Positions 47,469 to 56,954 are shown, numbered from the stretch's first letter. The stretch is 64,000 nt of DNA from Sphingopyxis terrae subsp. terrae NBRC 15098 (GCF_001610975.1 NZ_CP013342.1:124001-188000), one strand, 5' to 3'. The notes: generated by a model from the sequence alone, not told the origin. A program made the numbers and translations.

Positions 47469-47957
47469 CTATTCCGCATCGGTCCGGCTCTGATCGAGAT
47501 TCGACGCAATCCGCACAAGAATGTCCAGCAACGTCCGTTTTTCGTCGCGCGTGGCGTTCCGCCATAGGACCCTATGCAGCCCGTCCGCGGATTCTCTCAG
47601 TTGGGGCAACAACCTGTCGAGCTCCTGGGTCAGGATGAGCTGCCATGCCCGGCCGTCCGTTTTGGCTCGTCGCCTTTCCATCAATCCTTTCCCACAAAGG
47701 CCAGCGACGGCTTGACCGATCGTGGCGGATTCCAACTCTAGTCGCTTGGCAATTCCGGCCTGCGTCAACGATGGTTCGCGGAGAAGTTGTCCGATGATGC
47801 GCCACTGCGTCTGATTGAGGCCAATCTTGGCAATCCGTGCGTCATAAGCGCGCCTCGCCCCCCGACTAATCTCGTCCATCAAATATAGCATACGGTCGTC
47901 GTCGGTGAGGGCGCCTTCGCGAAGCCGTGGCGGCATTGTGTCGAGATTTGCGTTCAT
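47469..47957 (-). CDS. MarR-family transcriptional regulator
   Basis: About 162-aa winged-helix protein (LNQTQWRIIGQLLREPSLTQAGIAKRLELE, RRRAKTDGRAWQLIL wing). It heads the leftward unit with the UbiB-like gene and is divergent from an EmrAB-type efflux operon, the arrangement of EmrR-type repressors. I use the ATG at 47957; a start 11 codons upstream is possible. Confidence 0.87.
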   Translation of the reverse strand: MNANLDTMPPRLREGALTDDDRMLYLMDEISRGARRAYDARIAKIGLNQTQWRIIGQLLREPSLTQAGIAKRLELESATIGQAVAGLCGKGLMERRRAKTDGRAWQLILTQELDRLLPQLRESADGLHRVLWRNATRDEKRTLLDILVRIASNLDQSRTDAE

Positions 47958-47998
47958 ACCGCTGCCTAGTCCGTTTCGTGGGAATGCCAAAACGCAAA

Positions 47999-48018
47999 TT
48001 ACTAAACGATTTTACTAA
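47999..48018. promoter_or_regulatory. Possible MarR operator: repeated TTACTAA
   Basis: TTACTAA occurs at 47999-48005 and 48012-48018, 13 bp apart, in the AT-rich middle of the marR-efflux gap. This may be a direct-repeat operator or overlap the -10 element. Confidence 0.35.
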
Positions 48019-48088
48019 CCGGATGGAACGGTCTACGCCACGCCATGAAGCGACTTAGCACATGTCCAAAATCCTTCGAAAGAGGCAG

Positions 48089-49216
48089 ATGACCGACGAA
48101 CCAAATGAGCGGGAACAGGATCGCGCGCCCGCATCCAGCCTGAAATCGCAACCCAAATTTCGCCTCATCCTCATCATAGCCATCACTGCTGCGCTGATTG
48201 CAGGTGGTTGGTGGTATTACAGGCATGTCACCTATGGGCAGTACATGCAGTCGACCGACAACGCCTATGTCGCGGCCGACAGCGTTGTGGTTTCATCAAA
48301 AGTGGCCGGATACGTGGACGCGGTGCTCGTCTCTGAGAACGGGCGGGTCAGTCCCGGCGAGGCGCTCGTGCAACTGGATGTGCGAGATTATAGAGCCCAG
48401 GCGCAACAGGCGCGTGCGCAAATTGCGGCGACGCTGGCCGGCGCCGACACAATCCGCTCGCAAGTAACCGAACAGGACTCAGCGATTCGGCAGGCGCGGG
48501 CCCAACTCGCCGCCAAGCGCGCGGCGCTCGACCTCGCCAATGAGCAGGTAGCGAGGTATCGCCCCCTTGCCGCGACCGGTGCGGAGCCGCGAGAAAAGCT
48601 TCAACAATATGAGACACAGGCGCAGCAAGCGCACGCCGACTTTGTTGCTGCCCAGGCAGCAGTCTCTGCTGCCAACGGTCGGAGGGCCACCTTGTTCAAA
48701 CAGATCGACCAGACCGAAGCCCAAGCTGACGCGGCCCGCGCGCAGCTGGAAGCGGCCGACCTAGATGTCACATCGACTCTGCTGCGAGCCAGCAAGGGAG
48801 GTCGCGTTGGCGATCTAACAGTAAGGGTCGGCCAATTCGTTCAGCCCGGTCAGCGATTGATGACGGTGGTTCCGGTAAACGAAATCTACGTCATCGCTAA
48901 TTTCAAGGAGACGCAGGTCGGCCTTTTGCGGGCGGGGCAACCGGTCAGGCTCGAGGTCGATGCTCTTCCCGACTTTGAGATTGCTGGACGCGTTGAGAGC
49001 ATCTCGCCCGGAACCGGAGCAGAATTTTCGATCCTGCCGCCCGAAAACGCCACAGGGAATTTCACCAAGATTGTTCAGCGGATAACGGTTCGTATCGCGA
49101 TAATAGCCTCGCCCAAAGTGCGTCGTCTGCTCGTCCCGGGCATGTCGGTTGTGGCAGTTGTCGACACGCGAAACGCTGCCGGAGAGCTGAAAGAGATCTC
49201 GAGTACCGACAAATGA
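48089..49216 (+). CDS. HlyD/EmrA-type membrane fusion protein
   Basis: 375-aa periplasmic adaptor joining an inner-membrane exporter to an outer-membrane channel. Cytoplasmic leader, one membrane segment (LILIIAITAALIAGGWWYY), STDNAYVAADSVVVSSKVAG biotinyl-lipoyl half, long coiled-coil hairpin (about 90-210) and beta-barrel region. ATG at 48089 follows GAAAGAGG; an ATG at 48062 lacks a ribosome site. It overlaps the next gene by four bases. Confidence 0.9.
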   Translation: MTDEPNEREQDRAPASSLKSQPKFRLILIIAITAALIAGGWWYYRHVTYGQYMQSTDNAYVAADSVVVSSKVAGYVDAVLVSENGRVSPGEALVQLDVRDYRAQAQQARAQIAATLAGADTIRSQVTEQDSAIRQARAQLAAKRAALDLANEQVARYRPLAATGAEPREKLQQYETQAQQAHADFVAAQAAVSAANGRRATLFKQIDQTEAQADAARAQLEAADLDVTSTLLRASKGGRVGDLTVRVGQFVQPGQRLMTVVPVNEIYVIANFKETQVGLLRAGQPVRLEVDALPDFEIAGRVESISPGTGAEFSILPPENATGNFTKIVQRITVRIAIIASPKVRRLLVPGMSVVAVVDTRNAAGELKEISSTDK

Positions 49217-50784
49217 CCGCCGAGTTGGCATCGAACAGCGCCTCTGGTACTCCGACTGCAGAAAGGCGGAATGCCGATATCACCGCGTGGATAGCGGTCG
49301 CAGCGGGTGCACTTGGCGCCATGCTCGCAACACTCGATATCTCTATCGTCAATTCCGCGCTTCCGGTGATCCAGGGCGAAATCGGAGCCAGCGGCACCGA
49401 GGGCACTTGGATTGCCACCGCATTTCTCGTTGCCGAAATTGTGGTAATTCCGCTTAGCGCCTGGCTTGAACGCCTTTTTGGACTGCGAAACCTGCTCATC
49501 ATTGCGGTTTCCGCGTTCACCGGCTTCTCAATTCTTTGCGGTATGGCGACCGACCTCACGACCATGATCATCGGTCGCACGGGTCAGGGTTTCATGGGTG
49601 GTGCGCTGATACCAACTGCGATGACCATCGTGGCGAAAAGATTGCCGCCCCATCAACAGCCGATCGGCATGGCGCTGTTCGGCATGACAGTGATTCTGGG
49701 TCCGGTCATGGGGCCGCTGATCGGTGGCTGGCTGACCGAAAATTTGAGCTGGCACTATGCCTTCTTTGTCAATGTTCCAATCTGCGCCGTACTGCTGCTG
49801 CTGCTATTCGTCGGGCTTCCTCACGAAGAGCCGAAGTGGGAGTATCTGACCGATGCTGATTGGGCGGGCATTGCCGGCCTGATTCTGGGGTTGGGCGCTT
49901 TGACTGTGTTGCTTGAGGAGGGGCATCGCGAGGAATGGTTTGAATCCGCTCTTATTCGCTGGCTGGCACTCATTGCCGTTATCGGTTTCGCTTCACTCAT
50001 ATACGGGCAGCTGAACGCGTCGAAGCCCGTCCTGAAACTCCGCCTCCTTCTCAATCGCCAATTCGGAAGCGTTGCGGTGATGGCTCTCGCCCTGGGAATG
50101 GTCATGTATGGTTCGACCTACGTCATTCCCCAATTTCTTGCGATCATATCCGATTATAACGCTTTTCAAACCGGGCTCGTTATATTTTGGATGGGTATTC
50201 CGGCTTTTGTGCTTATGCCGATCCTGCCCTTCATGATCCGCAGACTCCACATTCGCATTGCCGTCGGTGTCGGAATGCTTCTGATGGCGGCCAGCTGTTT
50301 CGTCAGCATAAGCCTCACCGCGGAATCTGGGGGCGCCGTATTCATCGAAAGCCAGCTTATTCGGGGTGTTGGCATGATTCTGGCCATGATGTTCCTGAAC
50401 CAGGCTACCGTAGCCTCGGTGGCAAAGACAGATGCTGGCGATGCCTCCGGTATTTTTAACGCCGCTCGAAATCTCGGAGGATCTTTCGCTTTGGCCGGAC
50501 TGGCTTCGTTTCAGGACCAGCGGATCTGGCACCATAGCCGGCGCATGGAAGAGACGCTGAATGCCAACAGTGCTTCACTCCAGATTTATCTTGATGAACT
50601 CGCGAAAAGCTTCGGCGGGATGGAGGGTGCCATGTCGATGCTAGGCCGGACCATCCAGCGGGACGCGTTCGTAATGACCTACAATGATGTATTCTTGGTG
50701 ATGGGCGTCCTGACCTTGATGACCGTTCCTTTGGTCATCTTTTTGAAGCCGCTTCCCAAGAATGTTTCCCTTTCGATGCACTGA
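49213..50784 (+). CDS. EmrB/DHA2-family MFS efflux pump
   Basis: 523-aa 14-helix proton antiporter. TLDISIVNSALPVIQGE in helix 1 and GRTGQGFMGGALIPTAMTI and TVILGPVMGPLIGGWL for motifs B and C are clear. With the fusion protein upstream and the outer-membrane factor 7 nt downstream it forms a tripartite multidrug or fatty-acid/uncoupler efflux system, likely repressed by the divergent MarR protein. Confidence 0.92.
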   Translation: MTAELASNSASGTPTAERRNADITAWIAVAAGALGAMLATLDISIVNSALPVIQGEIGASGTEGTWIATAFLVAEIVVIPLSAWLERLFGLRNLLIIAVSAFTGFSILCGMATDLTTMIIGRTGQGFMGGALIPTAMTIVAKRLPPHQQPIGMALFGMTVILGPVMGPLIGGWLTENLSWHYAFFVNVPICAVLLLLLFVGLPHEEPKWEYLTDADWAGIAGLILGLGALTVLLEEGHREEWFESALIRWLALIAVIGFASLIYGQLNASKPVLKLRLLLNRQFGSVAVMALALGMVMYGSTYVIPQFLAIISDYNAFQTGLVIFWMGIPAFVLMPILPFMIRRLHIRIAVGVGMLLMAASCFVSISLTAESGGAVFIESQLIRGVGMILAMMFLNQATVASVAKTDAGDASGIFNAARNLGGSFALAGLASFQDQRIWHHSRRMEETLNANSASLQIYLDELAKSFGGMEGAMSMLGRTIQRDAFVMTYNDVFLVMGVLTLMTVPLVIFLKPLPKNVSLSMH

Positions 50785-50791
50785 GCCTGAC

Positions 50792-52255
50792 ATGATAAGA
50801 AAATCTGTAATATCGCTTCTCGCCTCGTTTCTGCTGGCCGGTTGTGTTGCGGGCCCAGACTACGCCGGGCCTCCAGAAGTATTCTCGGCGAACCGAAATG
50901 ACGGCTTTGTCCGTGCCGGCGGTAACATCATCGATACCGAGCCCGAGCTGGCAGAGTGGTGGCTCCTTTTGAACGATCCGGAATTGACCAGGCTTATCGA
51001 GGCTGCGTTATCGGACAATCCTTCGCTTCAGGCTGCGCAAGCGCGGATTGCGCAGGCGCGGGCATCCGTGAGACAGGAGAAGGCCGGAAGATTTCCGACG
51101 CTTGGAACCCAGGCGACGGCTATTCAGGGCCGCTTGCCGGGCCTTGATATTCAGAACAGTGCCCCGCCTTCGGCGAGCGCGCCTGTTAGTCCGCAGGGAC
51201 AGGCGGATGATAGCCTCAGTGTCTACAATCTCGGGCTCAACGCTAACTGGGAGCTGGATTTCGCAGGAGGAACGCAGCGACGGATCGAGGCCGGCAACGC
51301 TCAGGCCGCGGCAGCGGTTGCCAATGTGGAGGATGCCAAGGTCCAGCTGACCGCCGAAGTTGCCAATGCCTATGTCAACCTGCGCGAGGCCCAGTTTCGA
51401 GCCAAAGCGTACCGAACCGAGTGCGAGTTGCAGCAGCAAACCCTCTCGCTAACCTATCAACGGTATCAGCAAGGCGTGTTGCCCCTGTTCCCTCTCGGCA
51501 ATGCAAATGCCGAGCTCGAGCTGCTCAAGTCTCAGCTCGCCGAGGCCGAAGCTGACACGGCGGTATTGCTCGATGCGCTTGCCATTCTAGCTGGACAGAT
51601 CCCAGGGACAACGGACGAAGCGCTGAAACAGATCTTCGATGTTCCCCTCCCGCCGGAACAGGTCGCCGTGGGCGACCCCTCCAACCTTGTCGCACGTCGG
51701 CCCGACATCCGCGCGGCCGAACGCAGCCTGGCGGCAGCAACGGCTCGGATCGGTGTTGCGGAGGCTGCACGATTTCCGAAGCTGTCATTCATGGGAATCT
51801 TGGGACTTGGCGGAACGTCGCCAGACGATCTCTTTGATGTGAGCAATCCGTCAATTCTCGCCATTCCACAGTTGCAGTGGAACTTCCTCGATTTCGGAAG
51901 GGTCGATGCCTCGGTCGATCAGGCGAGCGCCGTCCGTGCCGAGGCAGTTGCCAACTATCGAAAGACGGTGCTTTCTGCACTTCAGGACGCCGAGCGCGCG
52001 TTGTCGCGCTTTAGCCAGCAGCGCTCTGCCCTGGTGGCGTTCGCGCAGATCAAGTCCCAGGCAGATGGCGCAGCCGATCTTGATCGACAACGATTTGCCG
52101 GCGGAGTGATCTCGCGCGCCGACCTAAATCGCACGCTTCGCAAACAGCAGCAGGCGGCAACCGACCTCGTCCGGGGAAAGGCGGCGCTCACGCTGTCATG
52201 GATCGCCCTGCAAAAATCACTCGGCCTGGGATGGCAAGTGCAAGCAAAGATTTAA
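50792..52255 (+). CDS. NodT/OprM-type outer-membrane efflux lipoprotein
   Basis: 487-aa outer-membrane factor with lipobox LLAGC (Cys18) and two repeated OEP helices-and-strand units (VEDAKVQLTAEVANAYVNLR; RRPDIRAAERSLAAATARIG). The ATG at 50792 follows the emrB-like stop directly. Outlet channel of the tripartite pump. Confidence 0.9.
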   Translation: MIRKSVISLLASFLLAGCVAGPDYAGPPEVFSANRNDGFVRAGGNIIDTEPELAEWWLLLNDPELTRLIEAALSDNPSLQAAQARIAQARASVRQEKAGRFPTLGTQATAIQGRLPGLDIQNSAPPSASAPVSPQGQADDSLSVYNLGLNANWELDFAGGTQRRIEAGNAQAAAAVANVEDAKVQLTAEVANAYVNLREAQFRAKAYRTECELQQQTLSLTYQRYQQGVLPLFPLGNANAELELLKSQLAEAEADTAVLLDALAILAGQIPGTTDEALKQIFDVPLPPEQVAVGDPSNLVARRPDIRAAERSLAAATARIGVAEAARFPKLSFMGILGLGGTSPDDLFDVSNPSILAIPQLQWNFLDFGRVDASVDQASAVRAEAVANYRKTVLSALQDAERALSRFSQQRSALVAFAQIKSQADGAADLDRQRFAGGVISRADLNRTLRKQQQAATDLVRGKAALTLSWIALQKSLGLGWQVQAKI

Positions 52256-52610
52256 TGTCACCTACGAGTGTCGTTAATATGAACTCTAAGGTGCGATATC
52301 GGTTCAGAAAGAATCTCATAGGGATTTCAACTGACAATTTTATCTAGCCTTAGCAAGAGTATCCTGTGCTTATTCAAACGATCTGTCGGCCGATTTGTGC
52401 GCAGCATACTCCTTGCAAGCGACCTGATATAACGCTACGGTGACGTTTACATAATGTCATTGAGGCAAGGCGCGATGTGTGGATCGGCATGGTTAAATGT
52501 GTGGGGTCAGTGGTCCCGCTTGCTGGCATGATCCGCTCGATGACGGGTTATGGGAGAGGGAGTTGCCACGGGCGATCCGCTCTCCCGACACCGGTTGGAG
52601 ACTTGCTGCG
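52256..52610. other. AT-richer intergenic stretch before the mlaE-like gene
   Basis: No gene is supported. The open frame of mlaE runs back to 52497 but without family similarity before 52611. The DNA is noticeably less GC-rich than its surroundings and probably holds the mla promoter; I cannot fix the -35/-10 boxes. Confidence 0.4.
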
Positions 52611-53711
52611 ATGAATGCGCGCACAGCACCGAACATCTTCGTTCGCGAAGGAGATGGCATTTCAACGTTGGTCGTTGAAGGTGACTGGACAGCGATGTCG
52701 ATCGCAGGCCTTTCCGGGCATGTTCTGAGTCCCTCGAACCTCTCCTTCTCAAGCGACTTCGGAAACCTGGGAAGGATAGACAGCGCAGGCGCGCTCGCCA
52801 TCCTGACTCTCGCACCCAATGCGGCATTTACCGCAGACCTGCCCGCCAATCTTGCTGATCTGTTCGCGCTGGTGGGCTCGGCCATGGCCGACCGCGATGT
52901 CCCGCCAATCAAAACTCCCCCATTTCACGTGCGTCTTGGCCAAAAAGTTTATCGAGCTGTCCAGGAAATCGGCGCAAGCGCTCGATTTCTCGGCCAACTT
53001 GAGGTGGCGCTCATGAAATCTCTTGCACATCCCAAAAGGATGCGATTGATCGCACTGGCGTCGTCAATTCAGAAGGCCGGCTTCGATGCGCTGCCACTCA
53101 TAGCGATCATGACATTCTTTATCGGCGCAGTGGTGGCTCTCATAGGAAGCGATCTGCTCAAGACATTGGGTGCATCGGAACTGGTCGTCGAACTGGTTGG
53201 CATATCCGTCCTCCGCGAGTTCGGCGTCCTCATTCCCGCGATACTACTTGCCGGTCGGTCCGCTTCCACTTTCGCGGCCCAGATCGGCGCAATGCGAATG
53301 AATCAAGAGACGCAGGCAATGAAGGTGATGGGCATCGACCTGTTCGACGCGCTGGTTGTGCCACGCGTATTGGCATTGCTTGTAATTATGCCCCTCCTGG
53401 CGATTGTTGCCATGCTGGCTGGTTTGGCCGGCGGGCTTGTCGTCAGCTGGGGCATACTCGACGTGAGCCCGACATATTTCGCCGAACGACTCTCAGCTGC
53501 GGTCGATATCCGACACTTCTGGGTTGGAATGGCAAAAGTACCGGTGCTGGCCATTGTGATTGCGCTTGCCGGATGTCGCCACGGCCTTTCGGTACGCGGA
53601 GATGTTGAGGATCTGGGCGGGCGGGTGACCGTCGCCGTTGTCCAAGCGCTATTCGCAATCATCCTTCTGGATGCCGCCTTTGCAATTCTCTTCAACGTGC
53701 TCGAAATATGA
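52611..53711 (+). CDS. MlaE-like lipid ABC permease with N-terminal STAS-like domain
   Basis: 366-aa permease of the MlaE family. The first about 120 residues look like a STAS-type domain (VREGDGISTLVVEGDWT, RIDSAGALAIL). The remainder has five or six membrane helices with the family stretch LLAGRSASTFAAQIGAMRMNQETQAMKVMGID. Its stop overlaps the mlaF start (ATGATTTGC). It is intact but now separated from mlaD by about 12 kb. Confidence 0.9.
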   Translation: MNARTAPNIFVREGDGISTLVVEGDWTAMSIAGLSGHVLSPSNLSFSSDFGNLGRIDSAGALAILTLAPNAAFTADLPANLADLFALVGSAMADRDVPPIKTPPFHVRLGQKVYRAVQEIGASARFLGQLEVALMKSLAHPKRMRLIALASSIQKAGFDALPLIAIMTFFIGAVVALIGSDLLKTLGASELVVELVGISVLREFGVLIPAILLAGRSASTFAAQIGAMRMNQETQAMKVMGIDLFDALVVPRVLALLVIMPLLAIVAMLAGLAGGLVVSWGILDVSPTYFAERLSAAVDIRHFWVGMAKVPVLAIVIALAGCRHGLSVRGDVEDLGGRVTVAVVQALFAIILLDAAFAILFNVLEI

Positions 53712-53794
53712 TTTGCGATCCGGACATCGTTATTCGGGTGGAGAATCTTAAAACCCGATTTGGCGATCACATTATCCACCAGGATTTGAACCTA
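53708..53794 (+). pseudogene. MlaF-like ABC ATPase, N-terminal 28 codons (5' part of split gene)
   Basis: Codons 1-28 read MICDPDIVIRVENLKTRF then GDHIIHQDLN, the first strands of an MlaF ATPase, and are cut by IS5 copy D. Joining at one CTAG to the fragment at 40694-41374 gives HQDLNLEVHRGEIL without a gap. No functional protein can come from this part. Confidence 0.93.
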
Positions 53795-54643
53795 GGCCGT
53801 GTTGACAAAAGGGATTCCCAAATCCTCCTCCTTCTGATTCAAGACTGCTTTTTGAGGATCAGTCATGGGTCGCGGGGATTTGTCGGATGCGGAGTGGGAC
53901 CTGATTGGGCCGCTGCTGCCGCCTGAACGTGGTCGCTGGGCGCGGCCGTCGGGCGATAATCGTCGCTTTCTCAACGGCATGCTTCACGTGCTGCGGGTCG
54001 GCTGCCCTTGGCGCGACATGCACGAGCGCTACGGCAAGTGGAACTCGGTCTATGTCCGCTTCCGGCGCTGGGCCGAACAGGGTGTCTGGGATGCCCTGCT
54101 GCAAACGCTGGTCGATCTGGGTCTGACCGACGACTGGCAACATATGATCGACAGCACCAGCGTTCGCGGCCATGTTTCGGCAGCGGGCGGAAAAGGGGGG
54201 CTTGTGCGAACGCTCTTGGTCGATCACGCGGCGGCTTTACGAGCAAAATCCACGCCCGCTGCGACAATCAAGGACTGCCTGTCGGCTTCATCCTGACCGG
54301 CGGCGAGGCTTCTGATTACACCGCTGCCGAACCGCTGATGGCGATCCCCGTCGCCACACCCAAGGCGCTGCTCGCGGACAAGGGCTATGATGGTGATCGC
54401 TTCCGGGAAAGCCTGCTGACCCGGGGCATCCTGCCGATCATCCCGCCCCGCTCGAACCGCAAGGTGCCAGAGCATCCCGACTATCGCCGTTACAAGGACC
54501 GCAACCGCGTCGAGCGCATGTTCGGAAAGCTCAAACAGCAACGACGCATCGCCACTCGATATGACAAAACCCTTCTCTCGTTCGAGAGCTTCCTAAACCT
54601 CGCCGCCACGCGGCTATGGCTGAAGTCTTTTGTCAACGCGGCC
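53795..54643 (+). mobile_element. IS5-family (IS427 group) insertion sequence, copy D
   Basis: 849 bp, protein products identical to those of copies B and C but in plus orientation, making it an inverted repeat with C across 11.6 kb. It interrupts mlaF on its left side; the right flank is unrelated to the thiolase cut by copy C. Confidence 0.95.
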
Positions 54644-54646
54644 TAG
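53865..54646 (+). CDS. IS5-family DDE transposase with -1 frameshift (copy D)
   Basis: ATG 53865, slippery A4G6 run at 54191-54200, second frame ending at TAG 54644-54646 in target DNA. Same DDE residues as copies B and C. Confidence 0.88.
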
Positions 54647-54668
54647 GGACCTCACCGGCGGATTTCCA

Positions 54669-54941
54669 TCAAGGCCAGCGGCACTCAAAACGCCGCACAA
54701 ACAGGCCGGACATATGAAAGCAACCGATCAAAGCCATCGCGACCACAAAGCCCTTGCCATAGGGGGCGTCCACATATGAATCAGAAAACCGCCCAAAAAA
54801 GAATCCCCTTTGAATCAGCCAAATGTCATCCCGCTCTAACTCCTCGCCCAGCCAATGATATCTACGGCGGAAAACTCTAACCGCAACTGGTCCAGAATTC
54901 AGGTGGCAGAGCACCTGAAATGGAGGCGGCGCCGTTCTCAC
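54669..54941 (-). CDS. Small hypothetical protein, possible membrane segment
   Basis: 90 codons from a GTG 3 nt after the stop of the exported protein gene. It is rich in Trp, Tyr and Phe (RRRYHWLGEELERDD, GKGFVVAMALIGCFHMSGLFV), with one hydrophobic stretch. I recognise no family. The tight spacing favours a real gene, but it could be a chance frame. Confidence 0.3.
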   Translation of the reverse strand: MRTAPPPFQVLCHLNSGPVAVRVFRRRYHWLGEELERDDIWLIQRGFFFGRFSDSYVDAPYGKGFVVAMALIGCFHMSGLFVRRFECRWP

Positions 54942-54944
54942 AGG

Positions 54945-56267
54945 TCAGAGCCGCACGCATCCCCGCAGGGTATCGCGCAGCACTGCAATTGAATTGCTGA
55001 GCGAGGCTTCGCCTTCCAGCCGCCCGTTGATACGTAGCATCACCGTCCCGCTTTGCTGCATGAGCAGGGGAACAAGTTGCGTACCCGTCACGCCGCCGAT
55101 CCATTGAGTGCCGTTCGCATTGGCGCGCTGAACGGATATGCTAACGAGCCGACCGGAGAAGTTCCACGTCATCGTCATCGCATTGTCGGCGGAGGGCTTG
55201 TTGAGCAGCATCGCCATGTAGGGCTTTCCGCCTTCACAATAGAGACTGAGGGCTTCGATGTTGGGCGATGCCGCGGCGCTCACATAAGCCATGGGCGCGC
55301 GACCTTGCACCGGTACAACTTCCCAGGGTGTACCGGGAAGCGGCACTGCCGTTTCGGGCGGGCTTTTGTCCAACAGCGTCTTGATTTCCGGCGCAATCGG
55401 CAGCCTAACGCCCGAAGCAGACGGATAAACTGTTAGCTTGCCGCGCTCCCAAAGGCCCACCTGCACCGCACGGCGCGCCGGGTCTATTATTATATAGGCC
55501 TGCTCCACACCGCCCTGATGCTGCGCATTGCCGGAAAGATAGTAATAGTTCCCAGCCCGCTGCAATGGCGAGACGGCTGAGAGATTGGTCCGCAGCGCAG
55601 CCATCTTCGGCCCCATCCGGGCCTTCAATGCCGCAGCCAAGGTACCCTTATCGAACAGGTCGATATTGTCCTTGGCGTAGCTTCCCGGATATTTGCCGAC
55701 GAGGCTGGCGAGATTGGTCCATTCCGCTGGAATGCCTTGCACGGCCACCGCCGGCTCAGGCCGTGGCGGCAGTGGCGTGCCAGCAAGAGCGCTGCCCTGG
55801 CAGAGCGTGAACGGGCCGCCACCCGTGAAGGCCGCATGGAAAGAAGCCGGGCGTTGGCCGCGCGGCAGATCGGATTCAAAGCGGATGACACCGCGCTTCT
55901 CGTCGTCGTTCACATACATGAGAACCCGACCAAAATCATTGCTGCTAACTGGAAAGGGAAAAAATACTGCCATGATGCCGTCATAGCTCTGGCCCATGAA
56001 GGTGAGAGCATATTCCACCCGAGGGGGCTTTATTTCCCGACCATTGGCGCGGAACGTCATGCCCTTTTCATCGATGGTTACGCGCGGTTCCTTTGAGCAG
56101 TCGCCGCGCGGGGCGTAGCTGCCAAAGATATGGTCGACGCCCTGATCCTTGAAGCTGGATAGTGGTAGCGCCTGCGCACTTGCGGCAGCAATCGTGGCAA
56201 TCGCACAAGCGGCAAGACCTACACCCGAAAGGCGGATTGTGGACGGCATGTGAAATGGCAATGTCAT
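54945..56267 (-). CDS. Exported protein of unknown function
   Basis: 440-aa protein with a signal peptide (VGLAACAIATIAAASAQA) and no motif I can assign. Start at the ATG at 56267, preceded by GGGGATTCG. Several Cys residues (SYAPRGDCSKEP, FTLCQGS, LYCEGG, LRGCVRL) could form disulphides. It contains beta-rich stretches such as YALTFMGQSYDGIMAVFF and VGLWERGKLTVYPS. It is divergent from the TonB receptor at 56955 and may be a periplasmic binding or assembly factor. Confidence 0.75.
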   Translation of the reverse strand: MTLPFHMPSTIRLSGVGLAACAIATIAAASAQALPLSSFKDQGVDHIFGSYAPRGDCSKEPRVTIDEKGMTFRANGREIKPPRVEYALTFMGQSYDGIMAVFFPFPVSSNDFGRVLMYVNDDEKRGVIRFESDLPRGQRPASFHAAFTGGGPFTLCQGSALAGTPLPPRPEPAVAVQGIPAEWTNLASLVGKYPGSYAKDNIDLFDKGTLAAALKARMGPKMAALRTNLSAVSPLQRAGNYYYLSGNAQHQGGVEQAYIIIDPARRAVQVGLWERGKLTVYPSASGVRLPIAPEIKTLLDKSPPETAVPLPGTPWEVVPVQGRAPMAYVSAAASPNIEALSLYCEGGKPYMAMLLNKPSADNAMTMTWNFSGRLVSISVQRANANGTQWIGGVTGTQLVPLLMQQSGTVMLRINGRLEGEASLSNSIAVLRDTLRGCVRL

Positions 56268-56954
56268 GTCGAATCCCCATCGAAGTGGTGACGGTTTTCG
56301 CGCGCACATGGCTCAGTCACGAGGTAAATTGGTGCGCCGGTCGCCTTGATCCTATTTGGCCAACAGGATAGCTGACTTAAGGGATGGTTTGGTTCTGGTC
56401 ATGGATGCCCCCACGTGAAAGCCCTGCCCGGCAGGGACCGTGACGTGGTTAATACGATCTTGATGACTCTAAAATGAACGGGAAGGAATAGGTGAACTGA
56501 CCTGACCCCCTGGTTTCCACCAGCCGGGATCAGAGCCCGGCCTTTTGCACTGCTATCCAACTTTCGACCACGCGGGTCATGCGCTCCGGATCGGGCATGC
56601 CGTACCGCAGCCGCATCCAAAAGTCGTCGGCGCGCGCTCGACCGCGCCAAGGCTGAAGCGCTGACAGCAAGCATCGGATGTATAAACTGATATCTTCGGA
56701 TCTGAGATGGCACACCTCCCACCGCCCCGAGCAAAATAATAAAGTGCCATAATAAAGTTCTTTACCAAATGCCGAAAAACTGCTCATCTTCCAGCCGAGC
56801 GGCGAGAATCTTTTCCTCTCCGGAAATCTCCTTCTGGCCACTCCTCAAACTCGGGGCAGCTCGGCGAGCTGCCCCATTTTTGAACATCGACAATCGGGGA
56901 CAAGGACGGGTTCGCGCAAGAAGCGAAAAAATCGAGACAGGGAGAGATAGGGTG
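56268..56954. other. Divergent intergenic region with a hairpin
   Basis: Between the exported protein and the TonB receptor. A nested inverted repeat lies at 56411-56448 (CCACGT...ACGTGG outside, CCCTGCC...GGCAGGG inside). An open frame on the minus strand, 56530-56841, ends in a plausible-looking MPDPERMTRVVESWIAVQ stretch but has no recognised family; it may be a gene relic. Confidence 0.35.

Noticed and set aside
54644..54941. Missing N terminus of the truncated thiolase in the right flank of IS5 copy D
   Set aside because: The frame is open across the reconstructed junction, but the encoded residues do not resemble a thiolase start.
56530..56841. Minus-strand frame ending in ERMTRVVESWIAVQKAGL
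   Set aside because: No family, no good ribosome site, and it overlaps the probable leader of the TonB receptor gene; kept only as a possible relic in the intergenic note.
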